A DNA stretch of 5,411 nt from Methanobacteriota archaeon (GTDB lineage Archaea; Thermoplasmatota; Thermoplasmata; RBG-16-68-12), in assembly GCA_005878995.1 (NCBI GenBank), contig VBME01000054.1, positions 1 to 5,411 of the forward strand. Direction: 5' to 3'. Below, piece by piece: positions 1 through 5,411 of the stretch (position 1 is its first letter; each line of letters starts with the position of its first letter). The notes beneath the pieces are model-generated. The model was not told where the DNA came from. It did not search any database and saw only the letters and a program-made list of their open reading frames with translations. Position numbers and translations under genes: made by a program.

Positions 1-328
1 GCCCGCGTCCAAGGGCGTGGTCAAGGCACAACACCGCGTCGAACGCCGCATCTGACGGGAGGCCGGGCAGCGTTTCGCGGGGTGCGGAAGCGCACGTGAG
101 CCGGTCGGCGATGGCGGGAGGCACGCGTCCCCTCCCCGCGGCAATGCCAATCTCATTCGGGTCGACCGCCACCACCTCATATCCCTCCTCCGCAAGTCCG
201 GTCGCGCGCCGACCGATTCCGCACGGCACGTCCAGGAGGCGCGCACCCGCTGCGATCCCCTCTTCCTGCAAGAACGCCCGGATGTTCTCGGCCTCTTCCA
301 ACAGAGGTCGCACGGCGTGCGCGGGCAC
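1..328 (-). CDS. SAM-dependent methyltransferase, second copy (partial, C-terminus outside window)
   Basis: The first 109 residues of a class I (Rossmann-like) SAM methyltransferase are visible. Motif I is LLDVPCGIGRRA at residues 31-42 and the acidic end of strand 2 is VVAVDP at 52-57. A motif IV-like segment, FDAVLCLDHALG, lies at 96-107. The substrate cannot be read from the sequence. The GTG start at 328-326 directly follows the TGA of the upstream methyltransferase in the same frame, and GGGGAGG six bases before it is a strong ribosome binding site. The protein is clearly related to its neighbour: an ungapped 42-residue stretch (15-56 here against 35-76 there) has 22 identities by hand count. 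It lacks about 20 N-terminal residues present in the neighbour. Membership of the methyltransferase family is secure; start and function are less so. The gene ends beyond base 1, so intactness is unknown. Confidence 0.88.
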   Translation of the reverse strand, partial: MPAHAVRPLLEEAENIRAFLQEEGIAAGARLLDVPCGIGRRATGLAEEGYEVVAVDPNEIGIAAGRGRVPPAIADRLTCASAPRETLPGLPSDAAFDAVLCLDHALGRG

Positions 329-1117
329 TCACCGCCTCCCCACGACGAGCTGCGTCGGACTGTCGATCGACGGCGGATCCATCTTGAAGCCGCCGAACGC
401 TTCGACGACCGACCACCCGCCGCGGACCATGAGCCGCTGCAAGTCATGCAGGCTGTAGATGCAGTGTTCGATGGCGGTGGTGAAGATGTGGTCCAAGTCC
501 TCTCCGTTCCGCCGGAAGAACCGCCACTCGTTCTGCATGCGAGAGGTCGCGAGGTCCAAGTGCCGCTGTTCGATGTGCACGATATCCCCGAACGATTCGT
601 AACCCTGTGGGTCGAAGTGGCGGACGACGTAGTCCCGGTTCACGAGGTAGACGATCAGGATTCCTCCGGGCCGGACGAGTTTCACGTACTCTTGCAGGAT
701 CCGGACGTCCGTCTCTTCGTCGTAGTATCCGAGGGAGGTCCAGAGGTTCACGGCCGCATCGAACGCTCCTACGGACCGCGGCACGCTCTCGGACAGACGT
801 CGGAGGTCCCCGACGCGGTACGTCGCGCGGTCGGCCACGCCCTCTCGATCCGCGAGTTCTTTTGCGCGTTCGACGAAGGTGGGCGAGAGGTCGACGCCAA
901 CCACATGGTATCCCATCTTGGCGAGGCGCGTCCCGTGCCGCCCGATGCCGCACGGCGCGTCGAGGATTCGGCCGCCCGCCGGCACGCCGAACCGTTCCAA
1001 GATCCGCTGGAGGTCTTTCGCCTGCGCTTCGCCGATGGACCACGCGTTCTCATGGACCGCGAGGAAGACCTCCGGGTGGCGCAGAAAGAGCGTCTCGGTC
1101 CAGTGGTCCTCGCTCAT
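329..1117 (-). CDS. Class I SAM-dependent methyltransferase
   Basis: A complete 262-residue soluble protein. After an N-terminal helical cap (residues 1-49) comes the SAM-binding core: motif I ILDAPCGIGRHG (51-62), GVDLSP (74-79) whose Asp should bind the SAM ribose, a GD pair at 103-104, FDAAVNLWTSLGYY (119-132) and the post-core strand RPGGILIVYLVN (149-160). The C-terminal part (190-262) has an RFF/EHCIYS/SPTQLVVGRR pattern common in small-molecule or protein methyltransferases of the Methyltransf_11/25 type. No N6-adenine or cytosine DNA methylase motif (DPPY, PCQ) is present, so DNA modification is unlikely. The ATG at 1117 follows the previous stop by 21 bases with only a weak GTGAG element ahead of it. 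It is probably cotranscribed with the TCA genes. The substrate is unknown. Confidence 0.9.
   Translation of the reverse strand: MSEDHWTETLFLRHPEVFLAVHENAWSIGEAQAKDLQRILERFGVPAGGRILDAPCGIGRHGTRLAKMGYHVVGVDLSPTFVERAKELADREGVADRATYRVGDLRRLSESVPRSVGAFDAAVNLWTSLGYYDEETDVRILQEYVKLVRPGGILIVYLVNRDYVVRHFDPQGYESFGDIVHIEQRHLDLATSRMQNEWRFFRRNGEDLDHIFTTAIEHCIYSLHDLQRLMVRGGWSVVEAFGGFKMDPPSIDSPTQLVVGRR
335..341 (-). promoter_or_regulatory. Ribosome binding site for the second methyltransferase
   Basis: On the minus strand GGGGAGG lies six bases upstream of the GTG at 328, inside the last codons of the preceding methyltransferase. It is the strongest Shine-Dalgarno match in the window. It decides the start: the reading frame is open continuously through the upstream gene apart from one TGA, so frame alone could not place it. 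Confidence 0.7.
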
Positions 1118-1138
1118 CGGCTCACGATGCTCGTCGGC

Positions 1139-1591
1139 TTATTTGGTGGTGTCGCGAGGTCGCTTGGCATCGCGCGGCCGCGGCTTCAGGAAGGGCGCCA
1201 CGATCCCTCCGGGATCTTGATCGCGAATCCGGGTCGTCAGCGTCTCGATCTCGGAGGCTGCATAGATCTCGTCGTACGCCTGTTGCGGCACTCGATTACG
1301 GGTGGCGTCTTGCGTCACGACGACGTGGACGATCTCCGGGGAGTGCTGTTCCAGGAACCGGGAGAGCCGCTCGACCGCTGCGGCCTGGAGGGAAGGGAGG
1401 GGTTCGACGACGAAGAGGATCGATCCGCGCCGCGCGACGATGGCGGGTTCGTATCGCGAAATGCCACCGTGCTCGTCCTGGACGCGGAAGCGCAGGGACC
1501 GGTGCTCGTGGTCGACACCCTGCCGCCCCATCTCCGCGCAGACGGCGGTCTCGAGCTCCGATCGGCACGCGTGGCCCGCGCGGGCGGTCAC
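1139..1591 (-). CDS. Uncharacterised 150-residue protein, possibly a degenerate PD-(D/E)XK-like fold
   Basis: I do not recognise this gene as a named family. The GTG start at 1591-1589 overlaps the icd stop by four bases (GTGA), typical of translational coupling; starting at the Met of residue 21 would break the first helix. Predicted order: helix with [12 protein letters not shown] (11-22), strand RSLRFRV (31-37), strand [10 protein letters not shown] (46-55), strand SILFVVEPL (57-65), helix [16 protein letters not shown] (69-84), strand [10 protein letters not shown] (86-95). This is the alpha-beta-beta-beta-alpha-beta order of the PD-(D/E)XK nuclease superfamily. YEP (47-49) and VVEPL (61-65) sit where the Asp and the E-x-K would be. 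The usual Asp is Glu and the Lys is missing, so it may bind without cutting. The tail (137-150) is rich in Lys, Arg and Pro. That it is a real gene is supported by the tight packing and conserved-looking secondary structure; the fold assignment is inference. Confidence 0.72.
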   Translation of the reverse strand: MTARAGHACRSELETAVCAEMGRQGVDHEHRSLRFRVQDEHGGISRYEPAIVARRGSILFVVEPLPSLQAAAVERLSRFLEQHSPEIVHVVVTQDATRNRVPQQAYDEIYAASEIETLTTRIRDQDPGGIVAPFLKPRPRDAKRPRDTTK

Positions 1592-2850
1592 CGGCGCGCC
1601 CCGTTCACGGCCTCGACCACGGCTTGGGCGAAAGCAGACGTGCGAACCTCCTTGGCCCCCGGCATGTGCCGCGCGAGATCGTACGTGAGGGTCTTCGATC
1701 CGACGACCGACTTCACCGCGTCTCGGAGACGGGCCCCCGCGTCCCGCCATCCGAGGTATTCGAGCATCATCACGCCCGCCAGGATCTCGCCGGTCGGGTT
1801 CACCTTATCCATTCCCGCATACTTCGGCGCGCTTCCGTGGATCGGCTCGAAGACCGCGTGGGCGTCCCCGATGTTGCCGCCGGGAGCGACCCCGAGCCCC
1901 CCGATCTGGGCCGCGGCCGCGTCGCTCAGGTAATCGCCGTTCAAGTTCGTCGTCGCGAGGACGTCGTACTCCTCCGGCCGGAGGAGGAGTTGCTGGAACA
2001 TGTTGTCCGCGATGACGTCCTTGATCACGACCTTGCCGTCCGGCGCCTCGCCGCCGTGGTCCTTCACAATGGCGTCCCAGGAGATCGTCGAATCCCGAAA
2101 CTCGTCCCGCGCGACCTCGTAGCCCCAGGTGCGAAACGCGCCCTCCGTGTACTTCATGATGTTCCCTTTGTGGACGAGAGTCACGGACTTGCGGCCGTTC
2201 TCGATCGCGTACCGGATCGCCTTCCGCACGAGGCGCTTCGAGCCGGTCTCGCTCACGGGCTTGACGCCGATCCCGCTGTCCGCGCGGACGCGGGTGCGGA
2301 ATTCCTTTTCGAGGATCTCGATCATCCGTCGCGCTTCCGGCGAGCCTTTCTCCCACTCGATTCCCGCGTACACGTCTTCGGTGGCTTCTCGGAAGATCAC
2401 GACGTCGAGCCGCTCCGGATGCGACACGGGGCTGGGGACGCCTGGGATCCAGTAGATGGGCCTGACGTTCGCGTAAAGGTCGAGCGCCTTCCGTAACGCC
2501 ACGTTCAGGGAGCGAAAGCCGCCGCTGACCGGCGTGGTGAGAGGGCCTTTCAGCGCGACGACGTATTCCCTGATTGCCGCGAGTGTGGCCTCTGGGAGCA
2601 TTTCGCCGTAGCGGAACATCGCCTTCTCGCCGGCCGGGACCGGATACCAAACGATCCGACGGCGTCCTCCGAACGTGTTCTCCACCGCGGCGTCGATGGC
2701 TCCCTGAGCGGCATGGACCACCTCCGGCCCGATCCCGTCGCCCTCGATGAGCGGGATGATCGGATCATCGGGAACCCGTAGGCCGCCTTCCGCGATCAGG
2801 ATCTTGTGACCCCGGTCCGGCGGCCGTAAGACGAGGCGCTCCGCGGGCAT
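1588..2850 (-). CDS. icd: NADP-dependent isocitrate dehydrogenase
   Basis: Oxidatively decarboxylates isocitrate to 2-oxoglutarate in the cytoplasm, producing NADPH and CO2. The 420-residue length and full collinearity match the E. coli Icd type. The N-terminal motif is [14 protein letters not shown] (31-44). Substrate-binding residues are S114, N116 and R120 in RSLNVALR, then R130 and R154. Catalytic Y161 lies in EDVYAGIEW and K228 in [13 protein letters not shown]. Metal ligands D283, D306 and D310 lie in KDVIADN and [10 protein letters not shown]343, Y344, V350, Y390 and R394 ([10 protein letters not shown] and TYDLARHM) correspond to the E. coli residues that bind the 2'-phosphate of NADP, so NADP use is well supported. 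The ATG at 2850 is chosen because GAGG ends six bases before it and its N-terminus matches the family; the frame stays open further upstream but only into citrate synthase. The gap to that gene is eight bases. Confidence 0.98.
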   Translation of the reverse strand: MPAERLVLRPPDRGHKILIAEGGLRVPDDPIIPLIEGDGIGPEVVHAAQGAIDAAVENTFGGRRRIVWYPVPAGEKAMFRYGEMLPEATLAAIREYVVALKGPLTTPVSGGFRSLNVALRKALDLYANVRPIYWIPGVPSPVSHPERLDVVIFREATEDVYAGIEWEKGSPEARRMIEILEKEFRTRVRADSGIGVKPVSETGSKRLVRKAIRYAIENGRKSVTLVHKGNIMKYTEGAFRTWGYEVARDEFRDSTISWDAIVKDHGGEAPDGKVVIKDVIADNMFQQLLLRPEEYDVLATTNLNGDYLSDAAAAQIGGLGVAPGGNIGDAHAVFEPIHGSAPKYAGMDKVNPTGEILAGVMMLEYLGWRDAGARLRDAVKSVVGSKTLTYDLARHMPGAKEVRTSAFAQAVVEAVNGARR

Positions 2851-2856
2851 GGGTCG

Positions 2857-2860
2857 CCTC
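2857..2860 (-). promoter_or_regulatory. Ribosome binding site for icd
   Basis: GAGG on the minus strand, overlapping the TGA stop of citrate synthase and six bases before the icd ATG at 2850. It favours 2850 over in-frame starts further upstream and suggests coupled translation of the two TCA enzymes. Confidence 0.6.
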
Positions 2861-4022
2861 ACGGCCGCTCGTCCACGGGCACGTACACGAGGTCCTTCGG
2901 TCCGACGTACCAGTCGAGCGGCCTCAGGAGACGGTTGTCCTCCCAGTACTCGATGACCTGGGCGGTCCATCCCGCGATCCGCGCGACCGCGAACACCGGT
3001 GTGAAGAGGTCTGTCGGAATCCCGAGGCCTTGGAAGACGAGCCCCGAGTAGAAGTCCACGTTCGGATAGACGCCCTTCGAGCCGATCTCCCGTACGACCG
3101 TCTCCTCGATGGTCGTCGCGATTCGATACAGTCGGTCGTCCCCGGACATGTCCGCCAGCTGCCGCGCGAACTCCTTCTGGATGAGGGCCCTCGGATCGTA
3201 CGTCTTGTAGACGCGGTGGCCGAAGCCGTACACGACCTCATGATTGCGCAGCGTGGCGAGGACGTAGTCGTGCGCCCTCTCCGGCGTCGCGGCCATCTCC
3301 ATGCCGCGGAGGGCTGCCTCGATGGCGCCGCCGTGGAGCGGTCCCTTCAGGGTCGACAGGGCCGCGATGATTGTGCTGTACAGGTCCGACCGGGTCGACG
3401 CGGCGACCGTCGCCGCGAATGTGGACGCGTTCATCGCATGGTCCGCGTAGAGGATCATCGCCACGTCCATCATCCGGGCGCGGAGGGGGTCCGGCTTCTT
3501 GGCCGACATCATCCGCAGGAAGTCCTCGGCGTGGCCGAGTTTGGGATCGGGTCGGAGGACGCGGTGTCCTTTTCGGATCCGCTCGTACGTGGCGACCACC
3601 GTGCCGAACTGGGCGACGAGTCGCCGCGCCTTTCGCTGGTTCGCGGCCCGGGTCGTGTCGTCCCGCTCCGGATCGAAGTTGGACAGGTACGACACGGCCG
3701 TGCGCAGGACGTCCATCGGGGGCATGTGTTCCGGCATCGAGCGGAGGAGCCGCAACACGAACGGCGGAAGGGTACGCCCCGCGGCGAGCTCGGCCTTCGT
3801 CTTCTTGAGTTCCTCGCGGTTCGGAAGGCGCCCCTCGAGGAGGAGGAACACCGTCTCCTCGAACGTGGAGTGCGCGGCGAGGTCTCGGATGTCGTAGCCG
3901 CGGTACAGGAGCCGTCCGCGTTGTCCATCGACGAAGCAGATCGACGTCTCCTTGACGTAGATGTTGTCGAGTCCCTTGTCGATGCGCGGTCCCGCGAAAT
4001 CCGTCTTGACGGGGGAGACCAT
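2859..4022 (-). CDS. gltA: Citrate synthase
   Basis: Condenses oxaloacetate and acetyl-CoA to citrate, the entry step of the TCA cycle. With the ATG at 4022 it has 387 residues, close to the compact archaeal and Gram-positive enzymes and without the extra N-terminal domain of the E. coli form. The N-terminal signature is [11 protein letters not shown] (16-26) and [12 protein letters not shown] (38-49). Catalytic residues are H230 in [10 protein letters not shown]269 in [15 protein letters not shown] and D324 in PNVDFYSG. H195 in ADHAMNAST and the arginines R270, R278 and R348 (VARIAGW) fit the oxaloacetate and citrate site. GAGG eight bases upstream supports 4022. ATGs at 4028 (too close to GAGG) and 4121 (adds 33 Arg/Ala-rich residues unlike family members) are alternatives. 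It leads the operon with icd. 2-Methylcitrate synthase activity is possible, since small citrate synthases can be bifunctional, but the icd neighbour favours the TCA role. Confidence 0.96.
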   Translation of the reverse strand: MVSPVKTDFAGPRIDKGLDNIYVKETSICFVDGQRGRLLYRGYDIRDLAAHSTFEETVFLLLEGRLPNREELKKTKAELAAGRTLPPFVLRLLRSMPEHMPPMDVLRTAVSYLSNFDPERDDTTRAANQRKARRLVAQFGTVVATYERIRKGHRVLRPDPKLGHAEDFLRMMSAKKPDPLRARMMDVAMILYADHAMNASTFAATVAASTRSDLYSTIIAALSTLKGPLHGGAIEAALRGMEMAATPERAHDYVLATLRNHEVVYGFGHRVYKTYDPRALIQKEFARQLADMSGDDRLYRIATTIEETVVREIGSKGVYPNVDFYSGLVFQGLGIPTDLFTPVFAVARIAGWTAQVIEYWEDNRLLRPLDWYVGPKDLVYVPVDERP

Positions 4023-4030
4023 GCGCATCG

Positions 4031-4034
4031 CCTC
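4031..4034 (-). promoter_or_regulatory. Ribosome binding site for citrate synthase
   Basis: GAGG on the minus strand, eight bases before the ATG at 4022 and only two before the ATG at 4028. The spacing picks 4022. A competing GAAGGA lies only about three bases before the ATG at 4121, which is tight for a ribosome binding site. Confidence 0.5.
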
Positions 4035-4045
4035 AGAGGACGGCC

Positions 4046-4078
4046 ATCGCAGGATCGGCGCCAATCGCCGAATCGCCC
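4046..4078 (-). repeat. Repeated GGCGAT-like motif in the citrate synthase leader
   Basis: Read on the plus strand, ATCGC or ATCGG recurs at 4046, 4054, 4064 and 4072, with another copy at 4027. The last two sit in an exact 8-base periodicity (AATCGCCG followed by AATCGCCC). The second and third also form a near-palindrome, ATCGGCGCCAAT, with one mismatched pair. This lies within the probable untranslated leader. It could be a protein binding array or merely reflect local base composition. Confidence 0.3.
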
Positions 4079-4146
4079 GCCGGGACTTCGCCGCCCGAGC
4101 CGCTACCGGAACGTACCGCATCCGTCCTTCGCCCGGGCACCCAGCC

Positions 4147-4158
4147 CACCTCGAGGTG
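4147..4158. promoter_or_regulatory. Perfect 12-bp palindrome, candidate operator
   Basis: CACCTCGAGGTG is a perfect inverted repeat. With a 2-base insertion on one side the arms extend to CCCA(CA)CCTCGAGGTGGG on the minus strand. It lies about 25 to 35 bases downstream of the TATA-like element at 4181-4187, at the expected transcription start of the citrate synthase operon. A dimeric repressor there would block initiation. No regulator gene is in the window, so the role is inferred from position alone. Confidence 0.4.
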
Positions 4159-4180
4159 TGGGATACTAAGCCTTGAGTTG

Positions 4181-4190
4181 TAATAAAGCT
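4181..4190 (-). promoter_or_regulatory. Putative archaeal promoter (TATA-like element) for the citrate synthase operon
   Basis: The minus strand reads AGCTTTATTA here, the most AT-rich patch in the gap after ctaB. TTTATTA resembles the archaeal TATA box. Transcription would start near 4158-4160, giving a leader of about 136 bases to the ATG at 4022 or about 37 bases to that at 4121. It would drive the citrate synthase, icd, 150-residue protein and methyltransferase genes. Confidence 0.45.
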
Positions 4191-4217
4191 GAAGGTCGAA
4201 CCGCCGCGGACGAATCA

Positions 4218-5087
4218 TCACAGCGGGATCCGGAGGATCGCGTCCGCCATCATTCCAATGAGGATCGCGGCGAGGTAGATGCCCGAGAACCGGTAGCCTG
4301 CCCACGCGGTCTCGGGGCTCGGGTGCGCAAGGAACTTCACCGTCAGGCCGAGCAGGACCGCGCTGGACCCGATGGCGACGATCAGGTAGACCGCGTCGAA
4401 CGCGGATGTCCAGATGAACGCGATGCTCGCGAGGGCCGCGATGGCCGTGGAACCCGCGATCGCGATGACCGAGCCGCGGTCGTCCCAGACCGCGGGGAGC
4501 ATCGGCAGGTGGGCGCGTCGGTAGTCCTCGCGGCCTCGATAGGCGAGCGCCCAGAAGTGGCCCGGGGTCCAGAGGAACACGAGGACCGCGATGAGGACCG
4601 CGGGCAGGCTGATCGAGTTCGCGGCCGCCGCGGAGCCCGCGAGCGCGGGGCAGGAGCCGGCTAGTCCGCCGATGACGATGTTGCTCACGTGCGTCCGCTT
4701 CAGGCCGATCGTGTACACGCCGACATAAATCGCGTAGCCGAGGCCGATCATCGCCGCGGTCAAGAGGTTGAGGCCGAATCCGGCAATCGCGAGGCTGAGC
4801 CCGAGCAAGCCGACGCCGAAGGCGAGCGCGTGGGCCGGGGGCTCGATTCGATGCTGGGGCAGGGGTCGGGTCCGGGTGCGTCGCATCACCGCGTCCAAAT
4901 CGCGATCCAAGTAGTGGTTCGTCGCGCTCGCGCCCGCCGCGCCGAGCAAGCCCGCGGTCATCAGGAGGCCGAACCGCGGGAGGTCCGCCGCTGCCCCGCT
5001 CGTGGCGACAAAGCCCGCCGCCGCCACGAGGAGGAGCAAGGCGTCGATGCGGAGCTTCATGAGCTGGAGATAGTCCGAGAAGGCCAC
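4218..5087 (-). CDS. ctaB: Protoheme IX farnesyltransferase (heme O synthase)
   Basis: Transfers a farnesyl group to heme b to make heme O, for heme-copper terminal oxidases. It is an integral membrane protein of the UbiA prenyltransferase superfamily. The 289 residues hold about eight or nine hydrophobic segments, beginning at 15-30, 38-55 and 86-103. The first Asp-rich motif is NHYLDRDLDAVMRRTRTRPL (57-76), with N57, D61 and D65 for Mg-diphosphate binding. LKRTHVSNIVIGG (129-141) and WTPGHFWALAYRGREDY (173-189) followed by LPMLP are CtaB signatures that exclude other UbiA enzymes. The usual GWAA after the mid-protein proline is GSAA here (151-154). The GTG at 5087 is chosen because GAAGGG lies eight bases upstream and the length fits the family; no nearer upstream start was evident. 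It follows nth by 35 bases. Confidence 0.95.
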   Translation of the reverse strand: MAFSDYLQLMKLRIDALLLLVAAAGFVATSGAAADLPRFGLLMTAGLLGAAGASATNHYLDRDLDAVMRRTRTRPLPQHRIEPPAHALAFGVGLLGLSLAIAGFGLNLLTAAMIGLGYAIYVGVYTIGLKRTHVSNIVIGGLAGSCPALAGSAAAANSISLPAVLIAVLVFLWTPGHFWALAYRGREDYRRAHLPMLPAVWDDRGSVIAIAGSTAIAALASIAFIWTSAFDAVYLIVAIGSSAVLLGLTVKFLAHPSPETAWAGYRFSGIYLAAILIGMMADAILRIPL

Positions 5088-5095
5088 CGCAGAGA

Positions 5096-5101
5096 CCCTT
5101 C
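5096..5101 (-). promoter_or_regulatory. Ribosome binding site for ctaB
   Basis: GAAGGG on the minus strand, eight bases before the GTG at 5087. It supports the GTG start over longer in-frame readings that would run back across the nth gene in a different frame. Confidence 0.5.
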
Positions 5102-5119
5102 GCGCGGAGTCCGCCAGCG

Positions 5120-5132
5120 TTCTTAACCTTTT
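5120..5132 (-). promoter_or_regulatory. Weak promoter-like element before ctaB
   Basis: The minus strand reads AAAAGGTTAAGAA, overlapping the nth stop codon, and resembles an archaeal BRE plus TATA arrangement. Transcription would start near 5095-5100, almost at the ctaB ribosome binding site, which argues against both being used together. Cotranscription with nth is the alternative. Confidence 0.22.
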
Positions 5133-5411
5133 GTTGGCGAACGAAGATTTCCGCGGCTGACTCGCTTCCCGCGGGCTCGGTGCTGTCGGTACCAGTCGCA
5201 ATCCCGACGAACGGGACATTCGTCGCACCGCGGATTCCGGGCTTTGCACAGCGAACGGCCATGCGCGATGATCGCGAGATGCCACGCCTTCCGTTTCTGC
5301 GGTGGAGTCCATCGCTCGAGGGCGGATCGGATCGATTCGTAATCGCCCCGGCGGCTCAGGTTCCAACGTCGTGCGATTCGAGCGATATGCGTGTCAATCG
5401 GGAACGTCGGG
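5123..5411 (-). CDS. nth: Endonuclease III-type DNA glycosylase (partial, C-terminal 95 residues)
   Basis: Base excision repair enzyme that removes oxidised pyrimidines and nicks at the abasic site. Only the C-terminal part is present; the start, the first half and the helix-hairpin-helix with the catalytic Lys lie beyond base 5411. FPIDTHIARIARRWNL (visible residues 3-18) contains the catalytic Asp (D6) of the HhH-GPD superfamily. C55, C62, C65 and C71 form an exact C-x6-C-x2-C-x5-C [4Fe-4S] motif in CKARNPRCDECPVRRDC. HLAIIAHGRSLC just before it matches Nth. A basic tail of 24 residues follows the last Cys and ends at TAA 5125-5123. MutY or another HhH-GPD glycosylase cannot be fully excluded without the N-terminal half, but Nth fits best. 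Confidence 0.92.
   Translation of the reverse strand, partial: PTFPIDTHIARIARRWNLSRRGDYESIRSALERWTPPQKRKAWHLAIIAHGRSLCKARNPRCDECPVRRDCDWYRQHRARGKRVSRGNLRSPTKG

Larger units (their letters stand above)
4023..4217. other. Intergenic region between ctaB and citrate synthase
   Basis: 195 bases, the longest gene-free stretch. It holds the TATA-like element, the 12-bp palindrome and the GGCGAT repeats annotated separately. No tRNA, no T-rich archaeal terminator and no convincing small gene was seen. The part from 4121 to 4023 is open in the citrate synthase frame and would encode an Arg/Ala-rich extension if the upstream ATG were used. Confidence 0.7.

Noticed and set aside
1..1591. Restriction-modification system made of the nuclease-like protein and two methyltransferases
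   Set aside because: The methyltransferases lack DNA methylase motifs such as DPPY or PCQ and show no target recognition region. The nuclease-like protein lacks the Lys of the active site. The genes are packed behind icd like a housekeeping operon.
317..2496. Very long plus-strand open frames (538 and 629 codons) opposite icd, the 150-residue gene and the methyltransferases
   Set aside because: Their translations are Arg, Gly and Asp rich with no recognisable domain, and they lie opposite genes with clear catalytic motifs. High GC at third codon positions makes such antisense frames common.
2851..2970. A longer Icd starting at 2970
   Set aside because: The added 40 residues overlap the citrate synthase coding region in another frame and are Arg-rich. 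The ATG at 2850 with GAGG matches the Icd N-terminus.
3030..4169. A plus-strand frame of 379 codons opposite citrate synthase
   Set aside because: It is low-complexity Arg/Val/Asp/His-rich sequence antisense to a fully conserved enzyme, without a plausible ribosome binding site.
4033..5262. A minus-strand frame of 409 codons overlapping ctaB and running into the citrate synthase leader
   Set aside because: It is Arg/Pro-rich and out of frame with ctaB, whose membrane segments and UbiA motifs are unmistakable.
5088..5366. A longer CtaB starting upstream, up to an ATG at 5366
   Set aside because: That reading overlaps the nth coding region in another frame and adds about 93 residues of non-membrane, Arg/Ser-rich sequence absent from the family. 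The GTG at 5087 with GAAGGG gives the usual length.

Overview
The window is a GC-rich stretch of a prokaryotic chromosome in which every convincing gene lies on the minus strand, so the genes are transcribed from right to left. An archaeal source is suggested, perhaps a Thermoplasmata-like or related euryarchaeal lineage. The reasons are a compact citrate synthase without the extra N-terminal domain of the E. coli type, a TATA-like element about 25 bases ahead of a plausible transcription start, and short GAGG/GGGGAGG ribosome binding sites. A bacterial source is not excluded. Heme O synthase implies an aerobic or facultatively aerobic organism with a heme-copper oxidase, although no oxidase subunit is present here.

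Layout in transcription order: (1) 5411-5123, the C-terminal part of an endonuclease III-type DNA glycosylase with an intact [4Fe-4S] cysteine motif; its start is outside the window. (2) 5087-4218, ctaB, protoheme IX farnesyltransferase, a membrane enzyme. (3) 4217-4023, a 195-base intergenic region with a TATA-like element, a perfect 12-bp palindrome near the predicted transcription start, and a repeated GGCGAT motif in the leader. (4) 4022-2859, citrate synthase. (5) 2850-1588, NADP-dependent isocitrate dehydrogenase. (6) 1591-1139, a 150-residue protein of unknown function whose predicted fold order resembles a degenerate PD-(D/E)XK nuclease. (7) 1117-329, a class I SAM-dependent methyltransferase. 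(8) 328-1, a second, related methyltransferase that starts immediately after the stop codon of the first, in the same frame, and runs off the left edge.

Genes 4 to 8 are tightly packed (gaps of 8, -4, 21 and 0 bases) and look like one operon. Citrate synthase and isocitrate dehydrogenase supply the first and third steps of the oxidative TCA branch, giving 2-oxoglutarate and NADPH; aconitase is not in the window. The role of the three downstream genes is not evident from sequence. The most interesting points are their coupling to central carbon metabolism, the paralogous methyltransferase pair with its single-stop seam, and the degenerate nuclease-like protein. No RNA genes, CRISPR arrays, insertion sequences or phage genes were seen, and no convincing plus-strand gene was found.
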